DNA of 64,000 nt from Paulownia fortunei (lineage: Eukaryota; Streptophyta; Magnoliopsida; Lamiales; Paulowniaceae), in contig CM033109.1 of the NCBI GenBank assembly GCA_019321725.1, positions 15,593,993-15,657,992 of the forward strand, in the 5' to 3' direction. Shown here in pieces: positions 33,172 through 44,796 of the stretch. The notes below the pieces were generated by a model, which saw only the letters and a program-made list of their open reading frames with translations, had not been told where the DNA came from and ran no database searches. Each line of letters opens with the position of its first letter. Position 1 is the first letter of the stretch. The position numbers were made by a program, and so were the translations under genes.

Positions 33172-34927
33172 TCAAAATAAAGGTTGTTTGTTTCGAGGAA
33201 TGCCACCTTCTTAGAGAAGAAATTTTTATTGGATAGAAATTCGTGGAACTTGAAGAAGTTCAAAAACCACAAGACATCCCTAACAAACGCAGTAATGGAC
33301 CAACCAGTTAAGGCTGGGCCTTTTGACATACAACCTCCTAAGACATCCAAAAGGATCTCAAAGCCACTTGAGAGGTATGACTTTTTGTTAATGAATAACA
33401 AGGAGGTTCTCACCTTGGAAAGTTGGCAAGATGCGATGCAATATGAGATAGACTTCATATACTCCAACAAGGTATGGACATTAGTGGACCCACATTAGGG
33501 AATAGTACCCATTTGCTGCAAATGGTTTACAAGTGGAAGCTTAGAGTAAATAGAGAGGTCGTAACCTACAAAGCACGACTGGTTGCATAAGGTTATACTC
33601 AAAAATAAAAAATTGATTATGAGGGAACATTTTCCTAGTTACAATGCTTAGATCCATATAGATACTGCTTGCTATATGAATATATTATAACTATGAAATG
33701 GATGTGAAAACTGTCTTTCTTAATGTGAATAGTAAGAAAGAGATCTATATAATGTAGCCTGAGGGCTTCATATCTAAAGGGAGTGAGCAAAAGTTTTGCA
33801 AACTCCTAAGATCCAATTATGGACTCAAGAAGACTTCCCAAATCTAGAACATCCGGTTCAATGAGACAATCAAAATATATGATTTCCATTATGTCTACAA
33901 GAATGTTAGTGGGAGTGCAGTTACATTCATTGTGTTGTATGTTGACGACATCATACTAATTAGGAATGATGTAGTGATGTTGCAGTCAACTAAGTTTTGG
34001 TTGTCTAAAAAAATTTGGGAGATGCATCCTTCATATTGGATAAAAAGATCTATAGAGATAGATCTATAAGGATGATCATATTGTCCAAATCCACATACAT
34101 AGATAAGATGCTAAATAGGTTTAGCATGGAGGAATCTAAGAAGAGATACCTACCTATGAGTTATGTCATCTCTCTCTCGATGTCTATGTCACCTAAGACT
34201 CTTGGAGAGAGAAATGATGGCTCGCATACCTTATGCATTCGCTATTAGAAGCATAATGCATGGGATATTATGTATAGGGCTTGATGTCGTGCATGCTTTG
34301 AATATTGTGAGCAGATATCAGTCCAATCCAGGGAACAAGCACTGGAAGGCCATGAAGATGATCCTTAAGTACTTGAGAAGATCTAATAATATCTTCTTTG
34401 TATATGACGCTAGAGAGCTGAACTAGAAGGTTATACTAATTATATTTTTAGTGTGATATAGATGATTCAAAATCAATGTCTGGATTCATATTCACCTTAA
34501 ATGGTGGTGCAGTCAATTGAAAGAGTTCCAAGAAAGAAATGACTACAGGCTCCACCACTGAGGTTAAATATATTGTTGCATATGATGTAGCAAAGGATGC
34601 TATTTAGATGAAAAACTTCATCTAAAGGTAAAGGTTGGGTGTAATTCCATCTATTGTTGATCTAATATTGATATGCTATGATAACAATGGAGCTATTGCA
34701 CAAGCAAAATAGTTGAGATCTCATTAATAATTCAAGCATATCATAAGTCGATACCATCTTATTAGAGAGATCATTAGTAGAGGCGACGTCGTAGTGGATA
34801 GAGTCTCTTCAGCAGAAAATGTAGCAGACCCACTAACTAAACCCTTAGCATAGAGAGTATTCGAGGCATATCTTGAGAATATGGTCCAGAGGTACATGGG
34901 CAATTGACACTAGGACAAGTAGGAGAT
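33172..34927 (+). pseudogene. Ty1/copia integrase end, RT and RNase H, degraded
   Basis: Seen in order with stops and shifts: FVSRNATFLEKKFLLD (integrase C-terminal linker), the pre-RT block ESWQDAMQYEIDFIYSNKVW, then MDVKTVFLN (first catalytic Asp of RT, ~33700), LYVDDIILIRND (YVDD box, ~33934), then SRYQSNPGNKHWKAMKMILK and YLRRSNN. RNase H remnants follow, with the tail RYMGN before the polypurine tract AAGTAGGAGAT at 34918. Upstream copia genes (gag, protease, most of the integrase) are absent. Confidence 0.85.
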
Positions 34928-35965
34928 TGTTAGAGTAGTGCGCGATGCACTAATTAGATTATCTATCTTTTACTCTTGTATGTTGTAAATAATTTTTTTT
35001 AAACATATTAATAAAAAGACATCTTCTTTATCTTATACTTTGCATTATTATCTACACATTTGATAAAATCCCTAAACTAAATTTAGCTACGAGGCATGGC
35101 TGTGCTTATGATGGCAATCATAAAACATACCTCTATGGCACTAGTCTTAAACTAGTTCGGGATTGAGAGCTTTTTGAGATAGGATATCAAATAGCCAATA
35201 AGACCCACACATACGATGCATACTTAACTGAGGAGAATGTCTCATTCCATAGGCATTGGCATAGCCACACTAGTGCATGTATGTAGGTTCTTGTTAGAGA
35301 ACAAGTATACTGAACAGACCCGTATGAGATTCTTAGTTAGAGATGTTGTCTGTTGAAATAAGAATCTCCACGTTATGATAGTACACAATTAGTCCTCGAA
35401 CTTGAGGTACTATAGTAGCCTTGTGTACCCCCTGCCTCATTTTGATATATCTTTTGATTGCTTGACAATCACAAAGGGGATATGTTGGATGTTGCACTAG
35501 CGTGCTTGAAGGTTAATGAGTGGTTAACATAGAACCCGTCACTTGTCTAGAATAAGTGAATCTTCTATGTTTTCACAGTTCATAACTCTATGACATTGGA
35601 CAAGGTAGTATGAATATAGATTCATCATAAGTCATTAGAACTTGAAATATGATTATAGTTATTGAATTACTTAGAGTTTCGACTAATAATCCATACCCTA
35701 GACTCAATTGGGAGATTAGATGATGGAAGGACCTTGCGTGTATAGTATTCGTAATTGAAATAGGTTCGCTCGCTATTTCACTTAAAACTAGGACCCATGA
35801 TACATTTGCTAGATGTTCTCATAGTTTGTGAGGTTCTTGGAATTAAGAAGTTAATTCCAACCGAATTAATTAATCAAAATAATTCTTATTCATAAGTTGC
35901 AAACATTGTTAGTCCAATGCTAACTCAGTTGTGAACCTAAAGGATCACACAAAAATTGAATACCT
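34928..35965 (+). repeat. Copia 3' LTR, first half
   Basis: TGTTAGAGTAGTGCG follows the polypurine tract. It parallels 9608-11685 (AATAAAAAGACATC; CGACTAATAATCCATACCC; CTCAATTGGGAGATTAG) up to about 35965, where it gives way to LTR-A sequence. The distal ~1 kb is missing. Confidence 0.8.
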
Positions 35966-35969
35966 TAAT

Positions 35970-36455
35970 TTCTTAACCGTTCATTCGATCTTTAAATCGA
36001 TTAACATCCGATTCTTAAATAGATTGTCTAGTTTTCATTTTTAAAATCATATGAACATATGGACCTTGAAATATGACACTTAAATCAAATTATATCATGT
36101 TTAATATCTCAAGTATTATTAGTTTATGGATATATACCTTTAAAACACCTTGATCTAGTTGAATCGAAACATATTAGCTTACTAGTAATACCTTTAATTT
36201 CTTCTAAAATTATAACATATAACCTATGAATATCCAATAGATTGACCAATCTATTCTTTCTCTTATCTAAATATTGAATTTTTTAATTAGGTTATAAGAT
36301 CTCAACCACTAATATCATGTGATAGCATTAGAGGTATAATGATTAAGAATGCTATATAAGATGCCATCTAAATGTTAATGCAAATTAGCATATAAGTAGC
36401 ATGTAATGCATGAATCACATTGGCCAAGTGAGTAGTGTGATGGTTGGGTATTACA
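35970..36455 (-). repeat. LTR-A fragment, inverted, start-proximal 0.5 kb
   Basis: Reverse of the first ~490 bp of LTR-A, ending GGTTGGGTATTACA at 36455. Shares GTTCATTCGATC, AAAACACCTTGATCTA and AGTAGCATGTAATGCATGAA with the other copies. Confidence 0.8.
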
Positions 36456-37682
36456 GATTGCTAGTCTTGTGACATGGTGATTCTTGTGTGTATTTGATCT
36501 TTGTCATGAATGATAAATTTTTATTGAGCACGTTGTGTCGAAATCTTGTGAATTACGTATTACTTAGTGTTGGATTTTGATTCCAATAAGTTATATTGGT
36601 CATTTTGTGATGCTCTAGAACTTCCTTGATTACTCTTTGAGGTGTTTCAGATAACTAACAAACTTGGAAATGATTTAGGCTATTTTTGACTCGTCTTTCA
36701 AGCCTACCATGATCACATTCTTATTTACTAGTTACCCCTTTTAGCCTTTTTCAAAGAATGGCATGTGTAATTCATATGAATGACCACCATTCGACTTTGT
36801 TTTTTGAAGCTCACTATATCTACCCTTTACAACCCGAAAAACTAATAATTATCCCTAAGAGAGCTTTAGGTGTGACATCTTGTGCACAATATTATCAAGG
36901 GGTCATATGGGGAGATATTGAGGGGATGAAGGAATGAATTTAGGGGTATGAGCAAGGAAAATGTGTAAGAAATATATCGTAACTCATGTTGATGGAAAGA
37001 AACAAGTTTGGGGGTTGTGAAAGCAAAAGAACAAAAAAATGAAGCCTTGGGATTCATAAAAAAAAAGAGAAGAAAAGAAAAGAAAAAATTGCAGAAAAGA
37101 AAAAAACTAAAAGAAAAAAAATTATTGAAAAAAAAAGAAAAGAAGAGCATGAATCTTAAAGCAAAAAGGAAGAGCATTAGGAAGAATAAAAAAAATTAGA
37201 AGATTAAAGATGTTGAAGTGCAAAAACACTTCTCTTTTTTTTGTGTTATCCTTACACTTTCTTTCTAAGCCAAAACCTAGGTCTTACGTTACAAGCTAAT
37301 GGAGTCTCTTGATCTAAGTTGGCTTGTATCTACATTAGTGGAGAAGTCATATGAAAAGCAAGATTATGGAACACCTAGAAATCCTTTGCTTTTATAATCA
37401 GAGTTATTGGTTGTGAAATTCATACTTAAAAAATGCATATGAAACTTGCGCTTGACACTTCACACACACGTTTTGAATTCATGGCTAGATTAATGAAGCA
37501 AAAGTTTTGTAGTGTCATTCGACTATCTTCATGACTAATCTTTAGATTCATATACAATAAAGATTAATGAGGTATTTGAATAGGTTGATCAATCTTAGTA
37601 ATTCTTGATCAAAGTATGAGCCTATGATTGCTTGATTTTGAGTTTTGCTCGAGGACGAGCAAAAGGTAAGTTTGGGGGTAGT
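36456..37682 (+). mobile_element. 3' untranslated part of an Athila/Tat-type gypsy element
   Basis: Matches, in reverse, 62165-63400 on the right side of the window, where the same sequence follows an integrase C-terminus. It holds no gene. It contains a purine-only run at 37049-37145 (poly-A/G), which makes a meaningless Lys-rich open frame, and ends in a hairpin, the polypurine tract AAGTTTGGGGGTAG (37668-37681) and the LTR start. The integrase end itself is not present here because LTR-A abuts at 36455. Confidence 0.75.
37643..37664 (+). promoter_or_regulatory. Perfect 9-bp hairpin just upstream of the polypurine tract
   Basis: TTTTGCTCG (37643-37651), loop AGGA, CGAGCAAAA (37656-37664). 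It lies four bases before the AAGTTTGGGGG polypurine tract that primes plus-strand synthesis. The homologous site on the right of the window (62184-62205) keeps the AGGA but has lost pairing. Confidence 0.7.
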
Positions 37683-39362
37683 TGATATAGGCTCATATAT
37701 TGCGACATTTCTGACACCTCCATGAGCACAATTGCACATGTTTTTACCTTAAAATTGATATAATTTTGCCTTATTTTATGATAATTGTGTGTAGAAACTA
37801 AGAATTGAAAAAATAAAATGAAAGATAGAAAATCAGTTAAAAAGTCAACATAAACTTTCAGAAGCATAGTCTCCATATTTCTAGCATAAATCTCTCCACA
37901 AAGGCAATATTGATTTGATTAATGAAGATTTAGAATGCTAAAAGTTAGGGCTACAATTCTTACGAAGACATCAAATGCCAGTTTGGCCTAGAAAGAGGTG
38001 AAAAATCGATTAAAAGAGGCTGAATATTGGAGTTAGGAATAGTCTCACAAGTCCAAAAAGTCGGGTTTTCGGTTGTGCCATAGCTCCTGATCTCCACACC
38101 ACCACCAGGGTCCAAAGAGTGCAATTTTCAGCCGTGCCACGGTGCCAGTAGTCCAGAATTAAAAAAATATATTGTAGATTTTTTAAGGACAAGGGGGAAT
38201 CTCATCCATGCATGTAATCTTTCTTATTATACACCACTACACCATCACACACCATGTGACACTCTATTAGATTCACTATATACACACAATTACGTCACAC
38301 AAATGATAGATACACACATGCTTGCAACATAATTATCTTGAGCAACATACAATATATAACACTCAAGACACAATTCATTGCCCACACACACTTTCACCTA
38401 ATTTCTCACATATTTTTCTCTCCACCCAAAAACACACACTTCTTATATTTCTTCACACACTTCACCCAACCACACACACTCATCATCAAGGAGTGGGGAT
38501 TCAAGACAAAGGGAAGAATGAGCTTCATTGGGCATTGAAGATCTTGAAAAAAAAGTGAAGAATCTTTAAGTGGTTGCAGCTTCTACTTTAATTTCTTCTT
38601 TTATTTTGTTTAGTTTTGAGAGATTTGTAAGAATCATGTTGTTCGAAAACACTAGGTACTTGTTTAATTTCAATATGAGCTAAACTACTTTTTGCCAAGG
38701 CTTGAAAGTCATTTCTATGAATTTGTGAATTGTTGACTTGTATGTGATGTGAATGATTGTTGATATGTGATAAGCATGCACTATGTTCCTAATGCTTATT
38801 GAAATTTGGCCAATTTTAAGATGAACTTTGTTGTTGTGATTGAGATCGAAATGTAGTGTCACAATAAGTGCTTGTGTAGTGTATGTCGTAAACTAGGTCA
38901 CTATAGGAATATAAGAGTTAGCACACGCAGTAGTCATAGACTTGACTGTTGAAAGCTAGAGAAAGTCACAAAGCCTAATGCATTATTGGATTGTTGAACT
39001 TGTAAAGGAATATACCAGTTGCTTTTTAGTAATAAGTGTGGTGTATCTTGGAAAAGAGTATCACATAAAAATGGAGTTTTCATTGTCACACAATTCAATG
39101 TCAATCCTACTTACTAACTTGTAAGAATTCATAATGCAATAGAACGGAAATCCAATGTCTTGGTATTTCTTCACCTAAGATTTAATCCTCTACTTTTTTG
39201 AATTATTTTTGTTGCTTGTTAATTTCTAGTTTTAAGTTTTAAATTCTATCAACCAAACTCTTAGTAGGAGTTAGATTATCTATAGTTTAGTAGTTGCTCA
39301 CATATTCTCAAGGAACACGATATATGTATACTTATACACTTTATTACTTGTTAGATATGTAA
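37683..39362 (+). repeat. LTR-B, 3' LTR of the Athila/Tat-type element
   Basis: Starts TGATATAGGCTCAT immediately after the polypurine tract and runs ~1.68 kb. It contains a GC-richer block (38040-38165), a CA-rich block with TACACCACTACACC and TACACACA motifs (38225-38480) and GCATGCACTATG, then CTTGTGTAGTGTATG. The right edge is set by the start of Tekay coding sequence at ~39363; I cannot see a clear terminal CA. Confidence 0.75.
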
Positions 39363-40636
39363 CAGCGAAGATGGTTGGAGTTGCTGAAAGATTATGGTTG
39401 TGTTATCAATTATCATCCTATTAAGGCTAATGTTGTGACTGATGCATTGAGCAGGAAATCAGCACAAAATGCCGCAACTTTAGCTTGGACTCAGAAACTA
39501 GAATTAATAAAGCTACATAAATTAGATGAAGAGATTGTACAACAGGGATCAATGGAGGCCAAATTTGCAACTTTAACTTCAACCGACCCTAATTGATAGA
39601 ATTTAACAGAGACAACAAGTTGATGAATATGTTGCTAAAATGAAGAATGATATTACTTCATGAAAGTTTTCTAATTTTCATATGTCAGATAATGGTATCT
39701 TGCGATTACAAAAAAGACTATATGTGCCGAATATAGACAACATTTGGGAAGATATTTTGGTAGAGGCACATTCAACGCCATATTCAGCACATCCAGGAAC
39801 TACTAAAATGTAAAGAGATTTGATAACGAATTACTGGTGGCCAGGTATGAAAAGAGATGTTGCTCAATTTGAAGAACAATGTTTAACATGTCAACAAATA
39901 AAGGCAGAACATCGAAGACCAGGATGAACCTTGCAAACTTTATTTATTCCAGAATGGAAATGGAAAATAATTACTATGGATTTCGTATCGGGATTACCTA
40001 AAACAGTTAATGGTCACGATGCTACTTGGGTTATCATTGACAGGCTAACTAAATCTGCTCACTTTCTTCCAATTTGTTCCACCTATTCCATGGACCGTTA
40101 TGCACAAATATATATACAAAAAGTGGTCAGACTTCATGGGGTACCACTATCTATTAATTCTGATAGAGATTCAAGATTTTTATCTATGTTCTGGAAGAGT
40201 TTGGTATTGGGAACACAATTATCTTTCAGTACTATATATCATCCTCAGACTGATGGACAATCAAAGCGAATAATACAAACATTGGAAGATGTGCTTAGAG
40301 CTTGTGTATTAGATTTTCGTGGTTAATGGAGCAAGTTTTTACCTTTAGTGGAATTCTCTTATAATAACAGCTATCAGTCTACTATTGGAATGACCCCCTA
40401 TGAAGCATTAAATGGTAGGAAATGTAGATCTCCAGTTCATTGGGATGAAGTTGGTGAAAAGAAGCTTTTGGGCCCAAATATGATTCGAGAAATGACAGAA
40501 GTTGTGACATAAATTTGTCAACGAATGCAGACTACCCAAAGCCGGTAGAAAAGTTATGCTGATCAAAGAAGAAGAATGTTAGAATTTACAGTAGGAGATC
40601 AAGTATTCTGAAGGTATCTCCAATGAAGGGGATTAT
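39363..40636 (+). pseudogene. Tekay/Del-type gypsy RNase H end and integrase (left part)
   Basis: [18 protein letters not shown], then [13 protein letters not shown] (RNase H to integrase linker), the HHCC-type zinc region with TKM and CxxCQQIK (39800-39905), and the integrase core: [10 protein letters not shown] (first Asp), INSDRDSRF (second Asp), [17 protein letters not shown], where the expected catalytic Glu after QS is Lys. LDFRG is followed by a stop (40324). Further stops lie at 39595, 39810, 39925, 40510 and 40546. The gene is cut after GGGGATTAT by a solo LTR and resumes at 43435. Confidence 0.88.
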
Positions 40637-43429
40637 TGTAACACCCCCACCACTAAATATAGAAATTGGCATAATAATAATTTTAACAAGGTAGCACATG
40701 TGTGTGCATGTGTATATATATATATATATTTACTTTTGTCAAATATTGCACTTTGAGAAATAGTAAAGTGTTTTCTCACTTATAACCCTGTATATAGAAA
40801 AATCACCGTTTATAAAAAAATACAACACCCATCACAGTCACGCTATTCTCATACTAATTTACTATCAAATTTCAAGAGTTATATAGGACATGACATCGCA
40901 AAGTTACAATACGATAGACTCAAAAATAAAAAATAATAGCCTTTACTTTCAGAAGAAGTAAGGACATTTTGCATCTTGTAGCCCTTTATATGTAGTCAAC
41001 ACTTTACATAATAATAATGAATGTAAAAATTAGAATATGCTCACAACACAACCCAATAGGTTGTTATCCATGTACACTGATACTCATAACCTATAGGAAC
41101 CCCAACGGCTTGCCTAGTAAGTCCATGGTATCAAGTATCATCAGACTCACCTACAATGTACAAACTATATGAGCTAACACTCAGAAAGTAAAGATTATGC
41201 ATGTCAAAGAATAATCCATAATATCAAGTCATGCATCTCAAAATGCTATGCCCACAATGCAATTCCATGCATCAAAATCATTTCTTTCTTGGGCCCCTGA
41301 CCAATGCTACTATCCCATGCATCATAAAAGAGCTCTACACACCGCCATAATCTAATCGCCAATAATGATATAAGCATGCAAATCCATGCAGACTCATATG
41401 CATGCAAATCCATGCATGCTTTGGTGCACTAGTAGTGGTCAGCAAAATATTTTCCTTTCTCAGAATCATGCCGTGTAATGCAAGATTTATCATAATGTTC
41501 GTTTATGATGCATGGACGTGCCAATAACATGTATGTATGCTTAATAGACATGAATGATAATAATGCGTACCCTCTGCTATGCACATATGATCTATGGTAT
41601 TACATATAAATCACACATTTACTATATCTATGCATTATAGTTGCAAATGAATCTTTACTTACCTTTGATGGGTTGTGTGTTACTTCTAGGTTTCTTAAGT
41701 ATTACTCCCTAACCTTAGATATGAAACAATCTGTAAAAATACAAGATATCAATCACCATCCTCAATTAACAAGTTCATTATACCTAATGTAGTATAAAGA
41801 TCTTGAATCTCAATTTAACTAAACAACCTTATCACTTAGAAACTATAATCGAATATAACCTTCTATGTACCTTTGTTCCACATCTTAAATGTATACTAAC
41901 CTCACTTAATTGATGTATTATAACTCTTACAACATTTCCCTAAATGTTAGAGATCAAATGCACCACATTTATGCTGGAACATATTAATGAACCAAACGGG
42001 ACAGATTCACAACTTCACATTTTCTTGCCACCACATTAATTTGCATGATGATTTTGACACCCTTTTACATATTCATTCACTACCCAATTTTTATCACACT
42101 TATCTAACATCAAAAACAATGTAACCATGTCATAGAATGGCTAAAATGCACGGATATAGCTTCCCAAGTTTATCTCCCTTCACAGCATACTGAAACAGAT
42201 TTTTCCTACCGTGACAGTTTTACGCACTTCATGACATTAATGGTTTTGGCACCCTTAAGTCTATTCAATTACTCCCCAATTTTCACCACACTTAAATAAT
42301 ATATAAAAAGAGACAACCAGGTCCTTTCATTACCAAAAATAATGGATTTAATGCTGTAAAACCAGTCTCCTTCACATAGAACAGAATCTAAAAATCGATG
42401 GTGACAGTTTTGAGCATCTCTTCAATATCATGCCCTATTTCAATTTCTAACCAATGAAAATTATTCCAATACTCCTAACTTATATATGAATATGTATATG
42501 ATGATACTTATAGGTTTTATTCAACATACCATATACTTTTGAAGCCTAAAACACAAGAAAACAACTAGGTGACAGTTTCTGCCACAAGTATTTCCTATTA
42601 AGTGTTTGTCATTAAAAACCCTTTCTTTGTGCACCAAAGTCTAACTAAAAACTTTTTAACACTTTTATAAGAGATATTGAAAGCTTAATACACAATAAAC
42701 CCATTCAGAATTATCTAAAAACTAAAGGCAAAGCCATAGGTAAGTGTTGCTTGAGGTGGCACTTGAGGTGCTTGCTTAAGCTTGGTAGCAAGCATGAGGT
42801 GGCAAGTTGTGGTATAAATCTGACATTTCACCCATATTTCATGCCTAGATCAGATGTATCTTACTATACAGTAATTTTATTACATTCTATTTTAATTACC
42901 ACAAGATCCCATATATAATTCATAAGCTAATTTTCTAGCCCTTCATTTGATTTTTTACCCAATTATCACCCGATTCTTGAATAATTGTTCATATTAAAAT
43001 TATATAATTTTGTACATAAATGAGTATTGTAATATGACCTTTCAATCATAGTATCTTATGCCCAATGTCCCAAATATGCAATTTACTGATATATACTTTT
43101 GAAATACCTGAATGAAATCAAATCAAACCATATAAGCTTACTAGTAACACTTTTAACACTTCCAAAATGATAACCTATATATCCCATCTATATCTAATAT
43201 TGATCAACCTAATTTTCTTCTTATTTCAATATAAAATCAACTACTTAGATTAGGAAATTCAATAACTAATATCATGCAAGAGCTTCAGAATAGAGTTTAA
43301 TATTTAAGAATATTGTATAAAATGAAATAAATTACGCAATATCAATAGAAATGCAAGTAGCATATAAAATTAGCACGTAATGCATGAATCATATTAGCCA
43401 AGTGAGTAGCGTGAGGCTTGGCTATTACA
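40637..43429 (-). mobile_element. Solo LTR-A with perfect target-site duplication ATTAT
   Basis: 2793 bp, from TGTAACACCCCCACC to GGCTATTACA, flanked by ATTAT at 40632-40636 and 43430-43434. The host gene copy at 12301-12330 shows the uninterrupted site (GGGGATTATGCAGTTTGG), proving the insertion point. It is minus-oriented, with no internal genes. A TATATATATATA microsatellite lies at 40712-40730. Confidence 0.95.
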
Positions 43430-43434
43430 ATTAT

Positions 43435-43756
43435 GCGGTTTGGAAAGAAAGGAAAGCTCAGTCCTAGATATATTGGTCTATTTTATATTATTGAATGAAT
43501 TGGGGATGTTGCTTACAAACTCGACCTACCTACATCAATGTCTCAAGTGCATAATATATTTCATATATCAATGTTGAGGAAATATATTGTAAATCCATCT
43601 CATATTCTGAAGAATGAACCTATAGAGTTAAAATAAGATTTGAGTTATGAAAAATGACCTAAAGAGATTCTTCTATGAGAAGTAAAACAACTCAGAAATA
43701 AAAAGATCCCATTAGTTAAAGTATTATGGAGAAATCAGTCAACAAAAGAAGCTACT
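43435..43756 (+). pseudogene. Tekay integrase C-terminus (right part of the interrupted gene)
   Basis: Continues from 40631 after one ATTAT: GCGGTTTGGAAAGAAAGG, then YIGLFYIIE, GDVAYKLDLP and VHNIFHISMLRKYI blocks and the chromodomain-like NQSTKEATW. It ends abruptly at TTGGGATG, where LTR-A sequence begins. Confidence 0.85.
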
Positions 43757-44010
43757 TGGGATGTTATGTCCTATATAACTCTTGAAATTTTATAATAAAT
43801 AAGTTTGAGAATAGTGTGACTATGATCGGTGTTGTGCTTTTATATAAATGGTGATTTTTTTTATGCATGGTTATATGTGAGAAAATATTTTACTGTTTCT
43901 CAAAGTGCTACATTTAACAAAACAAATATATATACACATGCACACATATGTGCTACCTTGTCAAAATTATTGTTATATCAATATCTATATTTAGTGGTGG
44001 GGGTGTTACA
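43757..44010 (+). repeat. LTR-A 3'-terminal fragment (forward)
   Basis: About 254 bp, reverse complement of 44797-45047. It ends exactly at the LTR terminus GGTGGGGGTGTTACA (44010). The left edge coincides with a short shared GGATG at the Tekay break. Confidence 0.8.
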
Positions 44011-44796
44011 TTATTTATATTTATAAAGTTTAAAGAATAAAAAATCAACAACTACACAGTTTTTGCCTTTAGTGGTTCCTACTTAGGTTTTGCAACCAAA
44101 AATCCTTCATTTGTACATAATAACACCACCAATACTACCATAACATGATTATAAAATAAAAAATAAGTTCTATAAATTGTAAAACCACAAAGAATATAAA
44201 ATTTTAAGCCAAAATACTGTGAGATAAGCTCAACTATGCACAATTTCATCTTCAAGTTGTTTATTATTACTTTTTTATTCCTTATACTTTTATATCACTT
44301 GGAATCACTTAGAGAAGCATATAAAGCATGAGATGGATGTTTAAAATGAGAAATAAGTCTTATAATGATGTTGGTCATAGGTTATAGATCAAGAAGAAAG
44401 AAAATGGTGATATGGATAACTAGAGTAAGCTTGAGGTGTATTTAAAGCAAGCATAAGGTGGTATATTGTAAGTCTGATTTTCTACTCACCTTTGCAAGAC
44501 CAAATTTGTTTTTCTTCTCATTTATTCACCTTAGTGCAACCTATTCAATTATCACATGTTCTCATAAATATTTCAAACACTAATTTCCTAATCATCCATT
44601 TTATTTCTAAATTAATTAACACCCGATTGTTGCACGATTTTGAAGATTTGCACTTCGATAGTTTTATGCACAAATAGACCTTTTAATATCATGTTTCAAT
44701 TATAAGATATCACATGTAATGCCCAAGAATGAAAATTAACAATATATATACTTTTGAAATACATTGATCGAATAGAATGGAATCACGTAAGCTTAC
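44011..44796 (-). repeat. Older diverged LTR-A copy, left part
   Basis: Minus-oriented LTR-A interior (CAACCAAAAATCCTTCATTT; ACTTGGAATCACTTAG; then the CCCGATTGTT region). Interrupted at CTTAC (44792-44796) by a solo LTR and resumes at 47941. More diverged from the other copies than they are from one another. Confidence 0.7.

Noticed and set aside
37008..37199. Lys/Glu-rich 63-residue open frame
   Set aside because: Made by a purine-only run in a retrotransposon 3' UTR; the other copy of the region does not preserve the frame.
38322..38558. His/Thr-rich open frames (also 51000-51230 and 52026-52250)
   Set aside because: They come from the CA-rich block of LTR-B and are frame-shifted between copies.
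40700..40735. TG/TA microsatellite as a regulatory element
   Set aside because: Simple repeat variation inside an LTR (also at 44870 and 19240); nothing supports a function.
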